DNA from: Clostridiaceae bacterium
Lineage (GTDB): Bacteria; Bacillota; Clostridia; Lachnospirales; Lachnospiraceae
Assembly: GCA_910575795.1 (NCBI GenBank)
Contig: CAJTGE010000004.1
Location: forward strand, 1 to 64,000
DNA: 64,000 nucleotides
Direction of reading: 5' to 3'
In this document: positions 1 to 8,716 of the stretch, one piece after another
Position numbering within the stretch: the first letter of the stretch is position 1
Layout: the number at the start of each line of letters is the position of its first letter
The notes under the pieces: model-generated
Told to the model about the DNA's origin: nothing
Database searches by the model: none
What the model saw: only the letters and a program-made list of their open reading frames with translations
Program-made: the position numbers and the translations under genes

Positions 1-115
1 GTAGGGAAAAAAGCAGCATAAGGGATTGTGTATTTTATTCAGTTTTCGAGGTCAGGTAACGGATTGAAAAATAAGTCCGATGAACCTGATTTTTTAGTGT
101 CCAAAATGACTTCAA

Positions 116-1512
116 ATGGATGAAGATCAGGGTTTTCGGACAGTCTGGGGGGGGGGGTAAAATGGACGCTCCTTCTGGGGCTTCTCATTTTCCTGTGCTG
201 GCTTCCCTACCTGCTTTCCTATTACCCGGGCCTGATCTACGGGGATTCTTTGAGTTCGGTCGGCCAGGCGCTTGGGAAAAGAGGGTTTTCTAACCATCAT
301 CCGATCGCCTATACGATGTTTATCAAGCTGTGTCTGGCAGCGGGATACCGGCTCCGTTCCATGAATTTTGGTTGTGCGATTTATACGGCTGCGCAGATGC
401 TTTATATCAGCATGCTGCTCGCCGCCATCGTCTGCTGGCTGAGAAGGAGGGGCGTTTCCCGCCTGCTGTGCGGTTTTACAACAGCCTTTTACGCGCTGTC
501 CCCGGTATTTCCCATCCATGCGGTCAGCATGTGGAAGGACGGGATTTTTTCCGTCACGCTGGCTGTGTTCAGCCTGTGTTTGTATGAGGCGGCATTTTGC
601 GGGAATGAACGGCTGAATTCGCCCCGCTTCCTTATAAAGTACAGCGTATTTGGCCTCATATTATGTTTCAGCCGCAATAACGGGATCTATGTTCTTTTCT
701 TTGCGGCCGTATGTACGGGATGTCTGATGCTGCTTGACAGACAGGACAGGAGGAATAAGAAAGCTTTTTTCCTGTGCAGCCTTGGCATCCTTCTGGTTAC
801 ATATCTGATCACAGGGCCGCTTTATAAGCGTTTGGGGGTTGAGAGCTCCTTTGAGGAGAGCGTGGGGATTCCCTTAAACCAGATGGCGCGCGTCGCGGCA
901 TATGATGGGGATTACAATGCTTCGGAGGAGGAGTTTCTTAACCGCCTGATGCCGATTGAGAAATATGAGGAAGCCTATACGCCGTGCTGTGTGGACAATC
1001 TGAAATGGCACGCGGATTTTAATCTGGCGTATTTGAGGGAGCATAAGGCGGAATTTTTGAAAAACTGGCTCTCGGTTGGGATGAAAAATCCTGTGGAATA
1101 TATAAAAGGCTGGTCTCTGATGACCTTTGGCTATTGGGCGGCTAATTGCTGGGAATTTAATTTTCAGGAAAATAATCTCGCGCCGCTGCATGACTCGGAG
1201 GAGTTTGGGATCAAACAGTGGGATGTGTTTTCGTTTTTGTCAGGCCGCTCCCTGCGCGGCCTTCTGCCTCTGAAGGGCGCCGCCGTCGCCCCGGCCCTGG
1301 TGATGTGGCTGATGCTGTTTGCCTGCGCGGCGCTGGTTGGCGGGAGGCGTACGATGGAGTGCGTCGTGTTCCTGCCGTGTATCGGGGCATGGCTGACGTT
1401 GCTGATCGCGTCGCCGTATGCGTACTGGCTGCGGTATCTGCTGTGTACGGCGTATATGACGCCGGTTGTGGCGTTTATGCTGATTTATAAAGGCGGCAAA
1501 AGGGAACGATAA
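116..1512 (+). CDS. DUF6020-like polytopic membrane protein, 5' end out of frame at a G tract
   Basis: Large hydrophobic protein with many membrane segments. The N-terminal part has the pattern WLPYLLSYYPG, then GDS, then SNHHP, which I associate with DUF6020 membrane proteins (function unknown, often near surface-glycan genes). The uninterrupted frame runs from 124 to 1512, but its only starts are internal (TTG at 250), and the first membrane segment (about 160-240) lies upstream of that. An ATG at 116 opens a frame that reads through an 11-G run (147-157) into a TAA at 158. With 12 or 9 Gs the ATG-116 frame would join the long frame and give a protein of about 465 residues. As sequenced the gene is off or starts internally. 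No convincing ribosome site precedes ATG 116, and family members often have a longer N-terminus, so the true start is uncertain. Confidence 0.6.
147..157. repeat. Homopolymeric G11 tract in gene 5' end
   Basis: Eleven consecutive Gs, ten codons into the frame that opens at ATG 116. A change of +1 or -2 puts that frame in register with the DUF6020-like sequence. Long G runs in the first codons of surface-protein genes are a known slippage-based on/off switch in other bacteria. Here this is inferred, and a sequencing miscount of the homopolymer is the main alternative. Confidence 0.7.
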
Positions 1513-1589
1513 ACGCTTTACATTTTTTCACGGCTCCATTATAATGGGCTTATTGTAATCTATGCGATCAATCAAAAGGTGGTGAAAGG

Positions 1590-1772
1590 ATGGCGGAGGA
1601 ACGGATGACGGAAAAAGAATTAATTACAGTGACGATTGACAATTACATGAATTTACAGCGCATAAAAAAAGCAAATGGTGAAGTTGAAAACAAGGAACTG
1701 GATTACCAGATAAAAGGGTTAGTGGCAAAATTGTCAAGCTTTGGTGTGAATATTGAAGATCTGACGCTTTAG
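1590..1772 (+). CDS. Small conserved-looking hypothetical protein (60 aa)
   Basis: Short acidic/lysine-rich soluble protein with no signal peptide or membrane segment; predicted mostly helical. The ATG at 1590 follows a good ribosome site (AAAGGTGGTGAAAGG, just upstream). It lies in the gap after the DUF6020-like gene and ends just before a palindromic repeat. I do not recognise a family. The ribosome site and compact size favour a real gene. Confidence 0.55.
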   Translation: MAEERMTEKELITVTIDNYMNLQRIKKANGEVENKELDYQIKGLVAKLSSFGVNIEDLTL

Positions 1773-1812
1773 TCCGGAGTAAGGAAGGCCGCAGGAAGGC
1801 CGCTAATGTAGT

Positions 1813-1964
1813 CAGAGCCCGCTTCTAAATTCATAAGCCCCCGCTTCCGCCCGGAGAAAAGCGCAGCGGACGCCGGGTACAGCCCAGCGTATACAGATCG
1901 AAAAGGCCGCGCTAAGCGCCTGCGGTTTTCTATGGGTTTCTTACGGATATAGAAGCGGGCTCTG
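1813..1964. repeat. Dispersed palindromic repeat, copy 1
   Basis: About 152 bp bounded by perfect 14-bp inverted arms (1813-1826 and 1951-1964, CAGAGCCCGCTTCT and its complement). It carries the 19-bp core CGGAGAAAAGCGCAGCGGA (1852-1870), which recurs in copies 2 and 3 at 44.7 and 45.7 kb. The terminal arms differ between copies while the core and the GGTTTTCTA-type segment are shared. It contains no ORF. It looks like a MITE- or REP-like non-coding element between the 60-aa gene and tetR. Confidence 0.75.
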
Positions 1965-1983
1965 GCTGCGCTTACGGGGGCGT

Positions 1984-2604
1984 CTATGCTCCATGTTCCC
2001 GTTTCGCAGCATCAATGATGCCCTCCTTTTTCTCCAGCCCCCCGATCCCCTTGAGGATGAAATGCTCCGTGAGCGCCGCCATGTGCTCCGGCCCCTCCCG
2101 CATGCCGGAATCGAGCCAGTATTGGACCACGCCGATGCAGCCGGTGACGATAAAGGAGGAGTAGGCTTCGAGCGAGTCGGGATCCCCCCAGTTGTTTAAG
2201 TTCTGCCAGTGCTTGACAAAGCGCTCGCGCAGGATGGCCTGCAGGCGGTTTACAAAGCTCAGATCTCCGTTCTGCCCCATTAATAATGAAATGATATCGG
2301 AATTTTTCTGTACCATGGGGTACAGCTCTTTAAAGATAAGGGACGGCTGAACCATCAGATCCTGGACGCTGTGGTGGTTTAAGACCTCCTCCAGCTCAGC
2401 CATGAGCTCATTTTCAATCTGTTCCATCAAATCGTAGACGTCTTTATAGTGCAGGTAAAAGGTGCCGCGGTTGATATCCGCCATCTCGGCAATCTCGCGG
2501 ACCGTGATTTCCTGTATCTTTTTTTCTTTTAAAAGCGTGGTCAGGCATTGCCGCAGGACGCGCCTTGTCTTGCGGACGCGCCGGTCCATGTTTGCTTCTT
2601 TCAT
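1984..2604 (-). CDS. TetR/AcrR family transcriptional regulator
   Basis: 206-residue DNA-binding repressor. The N-terminal helix-turn-helix (about residues 28-52) contains the hallmark NRGTFYLHYKD segment, and the C-terminal part is an all-helical ligand/dimer domain. ATG at 2604 follows AAGGAG on the minus strand. It is divergent from the secreted-protein/MMPL operon. A perfect minus-strand promoter (TTGACA-N17-TATAAT) drives it and shares its -10 palindrome with the operon promoter. TetR regulators in this arrangement usually repress themselves and the adjacent exporter until an efflux substrate or lipid binds; the ligand is unknown here. Confidence 0.92.
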   Translation of the reverse strand: MKEANMDRRVRKTRRVLRQCLTTLLKEKKIQEITVREIAEMADINRGTFYLHYKDVYDLMEQIENELMAELEEVLNHHSVQDLMVQPSLIFKELYPMVQKNSDIISLLMGQNGDLSFVNRLQAILRERFVKHWQNLNNWGDPDSLEAYSSFIVTGCIGVVQYWLDSGMREGPEHMAALTEHFILKGIGGLEKKEGIIDAAKREHGA

Positions 2605-2701
2605 AATCGTATTCTCCTTTTTCAGGCAGCAGCGGCCTGCGAGGCTTTGCCTGCCTGGTTTTATGACAAATGAATTTTAATAGACAAAAAATGATAAAAT
2701 G

Positions 2702-2801
2702 TTGATTAATAGAACAATTGAGGAAAAATGATTATTGTATTAATCGGCATAACTTAGTATAATGCATTATAGATCAGAAATAGACAAATGTCAATTAATC
2801 A
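2702..2801. promoter_or_regulatory. Overlapping divergent promoters with shared -10 palindrome (tetR / MMPL operon)
   Basis: Rightward promoter: TTGTAT (2735-2740), 17 bp, TATAAT (2758-2763). Leftward promoter: TTGACA read on the minus strand (2794-2789), 17 bp, TATAAT (2771-2766). The two -10 boxes are the halves of a perfect 14-bp palindrome, TATAATGCATTATA (2758-2771), so the polymerase sites overlap and probably exclude each other. Repeated GATTAAT-type half sites at 2702-2710, 2739-2746 (inverted) and 2794-2801 (inverted) are candidate TetR operators. The rightward transcript would have a leader of about 190 nt. Confidence 0.75.
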
Positions 2802-2962
2802 GATTTGTGTTTGATATAGGACTATCGGAGGAGAGGCCGTCAGAAGCAGTACAGTATTGCACAAATAATGGGGAATTCGGCGCCTGCTGTTTGCGCAAGG
2901 ATGTACCAGGCGTTTGAGGTATGAGAACAGGTGTAATTATCGTGCAGGAGGTATAGAAGAGA

Positions 2963-3907
2963 ATGATGAAGGAATATAAAAGCATATGGAATTTTCATAA
3001 AGCAGGGGCATGCGCGGGGCTGGGATTGGCTTTGACAGCGGGTTTGGTTTTATCGCATCCCGCTCCCATGGCCGTTTTGGCAGGGCCGGCGGGAGGAAAT
3101 GAGGCAGCGCAGGCGGAGGATGGCGTCATGCCCTCTGAGGCGGGCGGTGTTTCTTCGGAAGCGGACAGCGGCGTGTGGCAGGAGACGGGCGGCGCGTGGT
3201 ATCTGATCGGGCCGGAGGGGATTCCTCTGACGGGCTGGCAGAGAAAGGACGGGGCCTGGTACTATCTGGAGGAGAACGGGGCCATGGCGACGGGCTGGCG
3301 GTTCATTGACGGGGCGTATTATTATATGAAGGAAAACGGGGCCATGCAGAACGTGACGCTCTATGAGGATGAGACCGTGTATACGTTCCGGGAGAACGGA
3401 AGCCTTGCGGCGGCGAAGAAAAAGCGCAATACAGGCGGCGGCGGGTACCGGCTGGGATTTTTGGATGAGGAGGCGCAGGCCCTGGCGGACAGCTTAAATG
3501 AGCTGAAGGCGGAAGACTTTGACGGGGATGAGGAAGAGGACTATTACGAGGATGATAAGAAGGATTACGATAAGGACGCGAGCTTTATCTTAAACGGGAC
3601 CCTTCAGCAGATAGCGGAGCACCGTCTGGCGGCGGCGCGTTCAAAGGGGTACGGGAGCGGCCGGATCCCGGATGAGGGGACGCTTTCGGATTATTTGACA
3701 TCCATCCGCTATCAGAACGGGCGGCGGGCGCTGGAGGTGTACTTAATCAACTGCGACGGCGCGGCGGCGGCGGAGGAGAAACTTCTTAGGAAGCACGGCA
3801 GCGAGGAGAAAAAGCGGGCTGACCGGGCGGTCTATTATAAGGAAATGGGGATTGCCCATGAGAAGGTGAACGGAAAAGATTATTTTATGGTTATTTTTAT
3901 GAGGTAA
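2963..3907 (+). CDS. Secreted protein with cell-wall-binding repeats
   Basis: 314 residues. It has an N-terminal signal peptide (basic start, hydrophobic stretch near residues 15-40), then about three aromatic/glycine repeats (WYLIGPEG, TGWQRKDGAWYYLEENG, TGWRFIDGAYYYMKENG, residues 75-140) of the choline-binding/CW_1 type that hold proteins on the cell wall. An Asp/Glu-rich linker (DFDGDEEEDYYEDD) and a C-terminal domain of unknown fold follow. The ribosome site AGGAGG is 11 nt upstream; ATG 2966 is an alternative start. It is first in an operon with the MMPL exporter, so it may be its surface partner or be co-induced through TetR. That link is inferred from context only. Confidence 0.8.
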   Translation: MMKEYKSIWNFHKAGACAGLGLALTAGLVLSHPAPMAVLAGPAGGNEAAQAEDGVMPSEAGGVSSEADSGVWQETGGAWYLIGPEGIPLTGWQRKDGAWYYLEENGAMATGWRFIDGAYYYMKENGAMQNVTLYEDETVYTFRENGSLAAAKKKRNTGGGGYRLGFLDEEAQALADSLNELKAEDFDGDEEEDYYEDDKKDYDKDASFILNGTLQQIAEHRLAAARSKGYGSGRIPDEGTLSDYLTSIRYQNGRRALEVYLINCDGAAAAEEKLLRKHGSEEKKRADRAVYYKEMGIAHEKVNGKDYFMVIFMR

Positions 3908-3923
3908 CAGGAGAGCGGAAGCG

Positions 3924-6281
3924 ATGAGACCTAAATTCCTGAAAAAAAGGGAGAAAAAGAGGGAGGAAGGGCAGAGAAAGCCTGTATCCCTTCCGGTTTT
4001 TATTATTGAAAAGAGCAGGGCCATTGAGATTGTGTTCCTGGTCATGGTATTTATCTCCGTTGTGATGACGCCGTTTGTGGGCATCAATTATGATCTGACG
4101 AAGTATCTGCCGGATTCGGCGCAGTCCAAGGCGGGGTTAAACCTGATGGAGGAAACCTTCGGCTACCCGGGCACGGCGCGCATCATGATCGACGACGTGA
4201 GCCTGTATGAGGCCAAGGCGTACAAGGACCGGCTGGAGGCCGTGGACGGCGTGGATCAGGTGATGTGGCTGGACAGCGGCGTGAATGTATTCAGCGCGGA
4301 TTCCTTTATCCATTTTGACAGCATTGACGAGTATTATAAGGATCAGGCGGCTGTGATGGAGGTGGTGTTTGAAAAGGGGGATACGCACAAGAAGACGTCG
4401 CGGGCGATTGACGAGATGCGGGCCATCACAGGGGATAAGGGCCATTTTGTGGGCATGGCGGTGCAGAATAAGTCCCTGGCGGAAAATGTGACCCGGGAGA
4501 TGAAGATGATCCTGACGATCGGCGTGCTGATGATCTTCCTGATCCTGTGCCTGACGACCAGCTCCTGGTTTGAGCCGGTGCTGTACCTGATCGTCATGGG
4601 CGTGGCGATCCTGATCAACAAAGGAACCAATATTTTCCTGGGCGAGATTTCCTTCCTCACGGACAGTGTGTCCGCGGTGCTTCAGCTCGCGGTGTCCATG
4701 GACTACTCCATTTTCCTGATCCATGCGTTTACGCGCGAGAGAAATAAGGGGTTTGAGCAGACCGAGGCCCTGACGAACGCGATCAACGAGGCGCTGAACT
4801 CGATTTTTGCCAGCAGCCTGACGACCATTGTCGGATTCCTGGTGCTGACGTTTATGAAGTTTAATATCGGCTTTGATATGGGCATCGTGCTGGCAAAGGG
4901 GATTGTCTTAAGTCTTCTGACCGTGATTCTCTTTATGCCTGCCATGATTCTGCGGCTGACGCCCCTGATTGAAAAAACGGCGCACCGCTCGTTTATGCCG
5001 GAGTTTAATAAGTTAAGCCGCGGGATCTACCACATCCGTTACGGAGTTCTCGTGCTGGTGGCGGTTCTCGCCATACCGGCCTATACGGCGCAGGGAATGA
5101 ATACGTTCCTGTTCGGGAATGACGCGGTCGGCGCGGGCGAGGGCACGCAGGTTTACAATGACGAACAGTTGATCCTCGAAAAGTTCGGCCGCAGCAATAT
5201 GATGATGGCCATTGTCCCGAACGATTCCCCGATCGATGAGAAGATGTTTACGGACGAGGTGGAGGCGCTTTCCTATACGAAAACCGTGACCTCCATGGCG
5301 GGTTCGGTCCCGGAGGGAGTGCCGGAGGAATTTCTGCCGGCCAGCATCACGGAGCAGTTACATAAGGGCGATTATTCGCGTATCCTGATCTATGTGCGCA
5401 GCAAGGGCGAGAGCCCCCTGGCTTACCGCTGTTCGGACGAAATTCAGGCGATCTTAAAGAAATATTATCCTGAGGATTCGTACCTGGTAGGGGCCACGCC
5501 TTCGACGCAGGATATTGAGACCACGATCACAAAGGACTACAGCAGGGTCAACACCCTGTCCCTGATCGGCGTGTTTGTGGTGGTGATGTTCAGCTTTAAA
5601 TCCCTGATTATCCCCATGATTATCATGATCCCCATTGAAGTGGCGATTTTCGTGAATATGGCGGTTCCGTACATCAAGGGAGAGCTGATGATTTTCATGG
5701 GCTACATCATTGTGAGCTGTATCCAGCTCGGCGCTACGGTGGATTACGCGATTTTGACGACCAACAACTATCTGGAGTGCCGGAAGGAGGCTGAAAAGGG
5801 GGAGGCGGCGATCCTGGCGTTAAAGCGCAGCATCCCGGCCATCCTGACCTCGGGCTCGATCCTGACGATCGTGGGGTATATTCTTTACTATATCTCTTCC
5901 ATCGCGGCGATCGGCGATATGGGGCACTTAATCGGGCGCGGAGCGTGGATGAGCATGCTGTTAGTCGGCTCCCTGATGCCCGCGTTTCTGGTCCTGTTTG
6001 ACCGGATTCTGATGGAAAATGAATTTGAGCGCATCCACAACTTTTTTAAGGAGCGCAGACGCCGCCGGCTAGAACGCCTGAAACGTGCGGCCAGGAAGCT
6101 TAAGGAGGCCGGGGCGCATCCGCATAGAAAAAATGCGGAGGCCGGGCGTGCGGGCGCGGAAGCGGCGGCGGGCCGGATAGGCGGTATGGAAGAGACGGGC
6201 CAAAGGGCTGGTACGGATAGCATTGATAAAACGGATCACACCGATCAGACGGAAACAGACAGGGAGGCATTCAGGCAATGA
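3924..6281 (+). CDS. MMPL/RND-superfamily exporter
   Basis: 785 residues in the two-half MMPL layout: one N-terminal membrane helix (about 30-50), an extracellular domain, a cluster of helices (about 190-350), a second extracellular domain and a second helix cluster (about 545-690). Both clusters carry the Asp-Tyr pair thought to form the proton relay (MDYSIFLIH near residue 262; VDYAILTTN near 610). The cytoplasmic tail is basic and then low-complexity. Such exporters move lipids or amphiphiles across the membrane using the proton gradient; the substrate is not readable here. The gene starts 17 nt after the upstream ORF and overlaps the next start (ATGA), so translation is probably coupled. 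Confidence 0.9.
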   Translation: MRPKFLKKREKKREEGQRKPVSLPVFIIEKSRAIEIVFLVMVFISVVMTPFVGINYDLTKYLPDSAQSKAGLNLMEETFGYPGTARIMIDDVSLYEAKAYKDRLEAVDGVDQVMWLDSGVNVFSADSFIHFDSIDEYYKDQAAVMEVVFEKGDTHKKTSRAIDEMRAITGDKGHFVGMAVQNKSLAENVTREMKMILTIGVLMIFLILCLTTSSWFEPVLYLIVMGVAILINKGTNIFLGEISFLTDSVSAVLQLAVSMDYSIFLIHAFTRERNKGFEQTEALTNAINEALNSIFASSLTTIVGFLVLTFMKFNIGFDMGIVLAKGIVLSLLTVILFMPAMILRLTPLIEKTAHRSFMPEFNKLSRGIYHIRYGVLVLVAVLAIPAYTAQGMNTFLFGNDAVGAGEGTQVYNDEQLILEKFGRSNMMMAIVPNDSPIDEKMFTDEVEALSYTKTVTSMAGSVPEGVPEEFLPASITEQLHKGDYSRILIYVRSKGESPLAYRCSDEIQAILKKYYPEDSYLVGATPSTQDIETTITKDYSRVNTLSLIGVFVVVMFSFKSLIIPMIIMIPIEVAIFVNMAVPYIKGELMIFMGYIIVSCIQLGATVDYAILTTNNYLECRKEAEKGEAAILALKRSIPAILTSGSILTIVGYILYYISSIAAIGDMGHLIGRGAWMSMLLVGSLMPAFLVLFDRILMENEFERIHNFFKERRRRRLERLKRAARKLKEAGAHPHRKNAEAGRAGAEAAAGRIGGMEETGQRAGTDSIDKTDHTDQTETDREAFRQ

Positions 6282-8659
6282 GACGGAAAAACAGGGCGAG
6301 GTTCACAAGGAGGGCGGCGGCGGGCCTCATGGCAGGCGTTACGCTGTCCATGAGTATGGCGGTCCCGGCGCGGGCGGCGGCCCCGGCGGTGGAAGTGGAT
6401 GAAACCATGTATGTGAATCTCGATTATTACGGGACGCCGACGCAGATAAATGTGGTGAAAGGCTGTACGTCCAACGGCGCGGCTTCCTATACGGATTACG
6501 GCGTTTATGACAAGCTGGTCAATATGACGGATAAGACAGAGCCGCAGGTGGGAGAGGGCTGCGTGACCTGGCAGCTCCCTGAGGAAAATAAACGGTTTTA
6601 TTATCAGGGAACCATGCCGGAGGGCAGCATGGAGCTGCCCTGGAGCTTTGACGTTTCCTATAAGCTCAACGGCGTCAGCGCCGACGCCGCCAGCCTGGCC
6701 GGCGCGTCCGGCCTTGTGGAGCTGAATGTGAAGGCCGTCCCGAACCCTAAGGCCAGGGCGTATTACCGCAACAACATGATTCTCTCCGTGGTGATCCCGG
6801 TGGATATGGAAAAAGCCTACAGCGTAGAGGCTCCCGGCTCCCAGCTCCAGTCGCTGGGCAATAACACGGCCGTGATGTTTGCGGCTCTGCCCGGCGAGGA
6901 GGGCGACTATACAGTCCGGATCGGGACGGATTCCTTTGAGAGCGTGGGCGTGATCATGATGATGGTCCCGGGCACGATGGACGCGCTGAATCACATCAAG
7001 GATATTAAGGAGGCAAAGGATACCTGGCGTGAAGAGGGGGATCGGATGTATGACAGCATGAACCAGCTTCTCCGCTCCATGGAAGCCATGAAGGGGGACG
7101 TGGCCGGCGCGTCAAAGGGCGTCGCGGAGCTTGAACAGGCCAGGGCCAGCGTGAGCGCGAACCGGAAGCAGATCGAGGCCCTTTCCACACAGGCCGTTTC
7201 GGATCTCGCGTCCATCACGGAACAGACCGCGCGCCTGATCCCCTATCTGGACACGGCCCAGAGCGCCGTCACGGATATCAATGCCAATTTCGACGCCATT
7301 TACAATACCATGGAAGACACCCAGGATGAGCTGGACCGCCTCTACGACCGCCTGGGCGGGCTTAAGAATTCCCTAAATTCCCTGGCCGGCCAGATCGAGG
7401 GCGGAGTCAGTTTTGACGGCTGGAAACAGCAGATGGAAGAGATCGAAAAGGAGACAGAGGATCTGAAAGACCTTCTGGGCAGCCTGGACGGCCACATCGC
7501 AGACGGGACCGGCCTGTCTGAGACGACAAAGTCCAGGATCGGCGGGCTTAAAGAGAACTTAAGCGAAGCGGACGCCTTCCGCTATGACCGCCGGCGCGCG
7601 CAGAGGGAAATAAAAGCAGAGGAAGCGCCGGAAGAAGCAGAGCAGGGAAAGACGGCGCAGGCAGGACAGGACAGCCCGGAGGGCCGTGACGGCGCAGGGG
7701 ACGCAGAGGGCGCAGAAGAGACAAAAGAGGAGGACATCACGGCATTTGGCCAAACCGTGACTGAGGCTGAAGCTGAGGATCTCAGAGGGCCTTCGGGCCT
7801 TCCGGGCAGCGGCGGCTATAATGAGGAGGATTTTGAAGCCTGGAGCGAAGAGCTGGATCCGTATGCGGACGAGGTGGAGGAGACGCTCTCCGCCCTTCTG
7901 GGAACCGGGTACACGGCGCAGGCAGAGGAGCAGCTCTCAGCGATTGATACGATTCTGGGGAGCGCAGGCTCATTCCAGCAGTCCGCGGCGGCCGTGATCG
8001 GCAAAATCAACGCCGTCTGCGCGAGCGCCGGAAATGCGAGCGAGCGGGCCGGCGCTACGGTATCGGCCCTGCGCGGCGTGACGGATGAGCTCATCAACCT
8101 TCTGGATGACGGCAGAGTCCTGATCGATACGGCAGACGGCTATGTGCCGTCCCTTTTAGACGGGCTGGGCGATACGCAGGAGCTTTTACGGCGCCTGACA
8201 AAGGCCATGGGATCCGCCCACGGGCTGCTGAGCATGGTCAACACAACCGTGATCGGGGCCGGGGATTCCCTGGACGCAGGCGCAAGAGACAGCTTAAAAA
8301 GCATGAAAGGCGTGCTGGATAAGAGCATCGGCGTGCTGGATGATATCACCCAGGTCCGCGAGGCCAGCGAGAGCATGAAGCAGACGCTGGACGAGGAGCT
8401 GGATAAATTCGAGGAGGAAAACTTATTCCTGAACCTGGATCCCGAGGCGGATATGGTATCCTTTACGTCATCGGAAAACCGTTCGCCCAGAAGCCTCCAG
8501 ATCATCCTGCGGACGGATGAGATAAGCGATGAGGATCATACGACCGATATCTCGGACGCAGAGGAGCTGGACAGCGAGGATTTAGGGCCGTTTGAGCGGA
8601 TGTGGCGGGTGCTGGTGCGGATAATGGAGGCGGTGATTGCGATATTCAGGGAGAGGTGA
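6278..8659 (+). CDS. Secreted coiled-coil protein partnered with the MMPL exporter
   Basis: 793 residues with a clear signal peptide (RRAAAGLMAGVTLSMSMAVPARAA). A beta-rich N-terminal domain (about 35-240) precedes a long helical, heptad-rich region (about 240-390 and 540-720) reminiscent of YhgE/Pip-type extracellular domains, interrupted by an acidic low-complexity insert near 440-510. The C-terminus has a short amphipathic segment (LVRIMEAVIAIF) rather than a clear transmembrane anchor. The ATG overlaps the MMPL stop. The likely role is an extracytoplasmic accessory of the exporter, comparable with the coiled-coil partners found beside MMPL genes in other Firmicutes. This rests on synteny and fold class, not on a recognised catalytic motif. 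Confidence 0.7.
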   Translation: MRRKNRARFTRRAAAGLMAGVTLSMSMAVPARAAAPAVEVDETMYVNLDYYGTPTQINVVKGCTSNGAASYTDYGVYDKLVNMTDKTEPQVGEGCVTWQLPEENKRFYYQGTMPEGSMELPWSFDVSYKLNGVSADAASLAGASGLVELNVKAVPNPKARAYYRNNMILSVVIPVDMEKAYSVEAPGSQLQSLGNNTAVMFAALPGEEGDYTVRIGTDSFESVGVIMMMVPGTMDALNHIKDIKEAKDTWREEGDRMYDSMNQLLRSMEAMKGDVAGASKGVAELEQARASVSANRKQIEALSTQAVSDLASITEQTARLIPYLDTAQSAVTDINANFDAIYNTMEDTQDELDRLYDRLGGLKNSLNSLAGQIEGGVSFDGWKQQMEEIEKETEDLKDLLGSLDGHIADGTGLSETTKSRIGGLKENLSEADAFRYDRRRAQREIKAEEAPEEAEQGKTAQAGQDSPEGRDGAGDAEGAEETKEEDITAFGQTVTEAEAEDLRGPSGLPGSGGYNEEDFEAWSEELDPYADEVEETLSALLGTGYTAQAEEQLSAIDTILGSAGSFQQSAAAVIGKINAVCASAGNASERAGATVSALRGVTDELINLLDDGRVLIDTADGYVPSLLDGLGDTQELLRRLTKAMGSAHGLLSMVNTTVIGAGDSLDAGARDSLKSMKGVLDKSIGVLDDITQVREASESMKQTLDEELDKFEEENLFLNLDPEADMVSFTSSENRSPRSLQIILRTDEISDEDHTTDISDAEELDSEDLGPFERMWRVLVRIMEAVIAIFRER

Positions 8660-8683
8660 TGCGGGAGCGGAGAAAGGCGGGGG

Positions 8684-8716
8684 GAGCAGCAGTTCAGACA
8701 ATCGGAACTGCTGCTC
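8684..8716. terminator. Hairpin between convergent genes
   Basis: Perfect 12-bp arms (GAGCAGCAGTTC at 8684-8695 and its complement at 8705-8716) with a 9-nt loop, placed between two convergent stop codons (8659 and 8716). There is only a weak T run on either side, so this is a plausible bidirectional terminator or insulator. Confidence 0.55.

Noticed and set aside
4137..6994. Minus-strand ORFs of 195 and 249 codons opposite the MMPL operon
   Set aside because: His/Arg-rich antisense shadows of clearly coding plus-strand genes.
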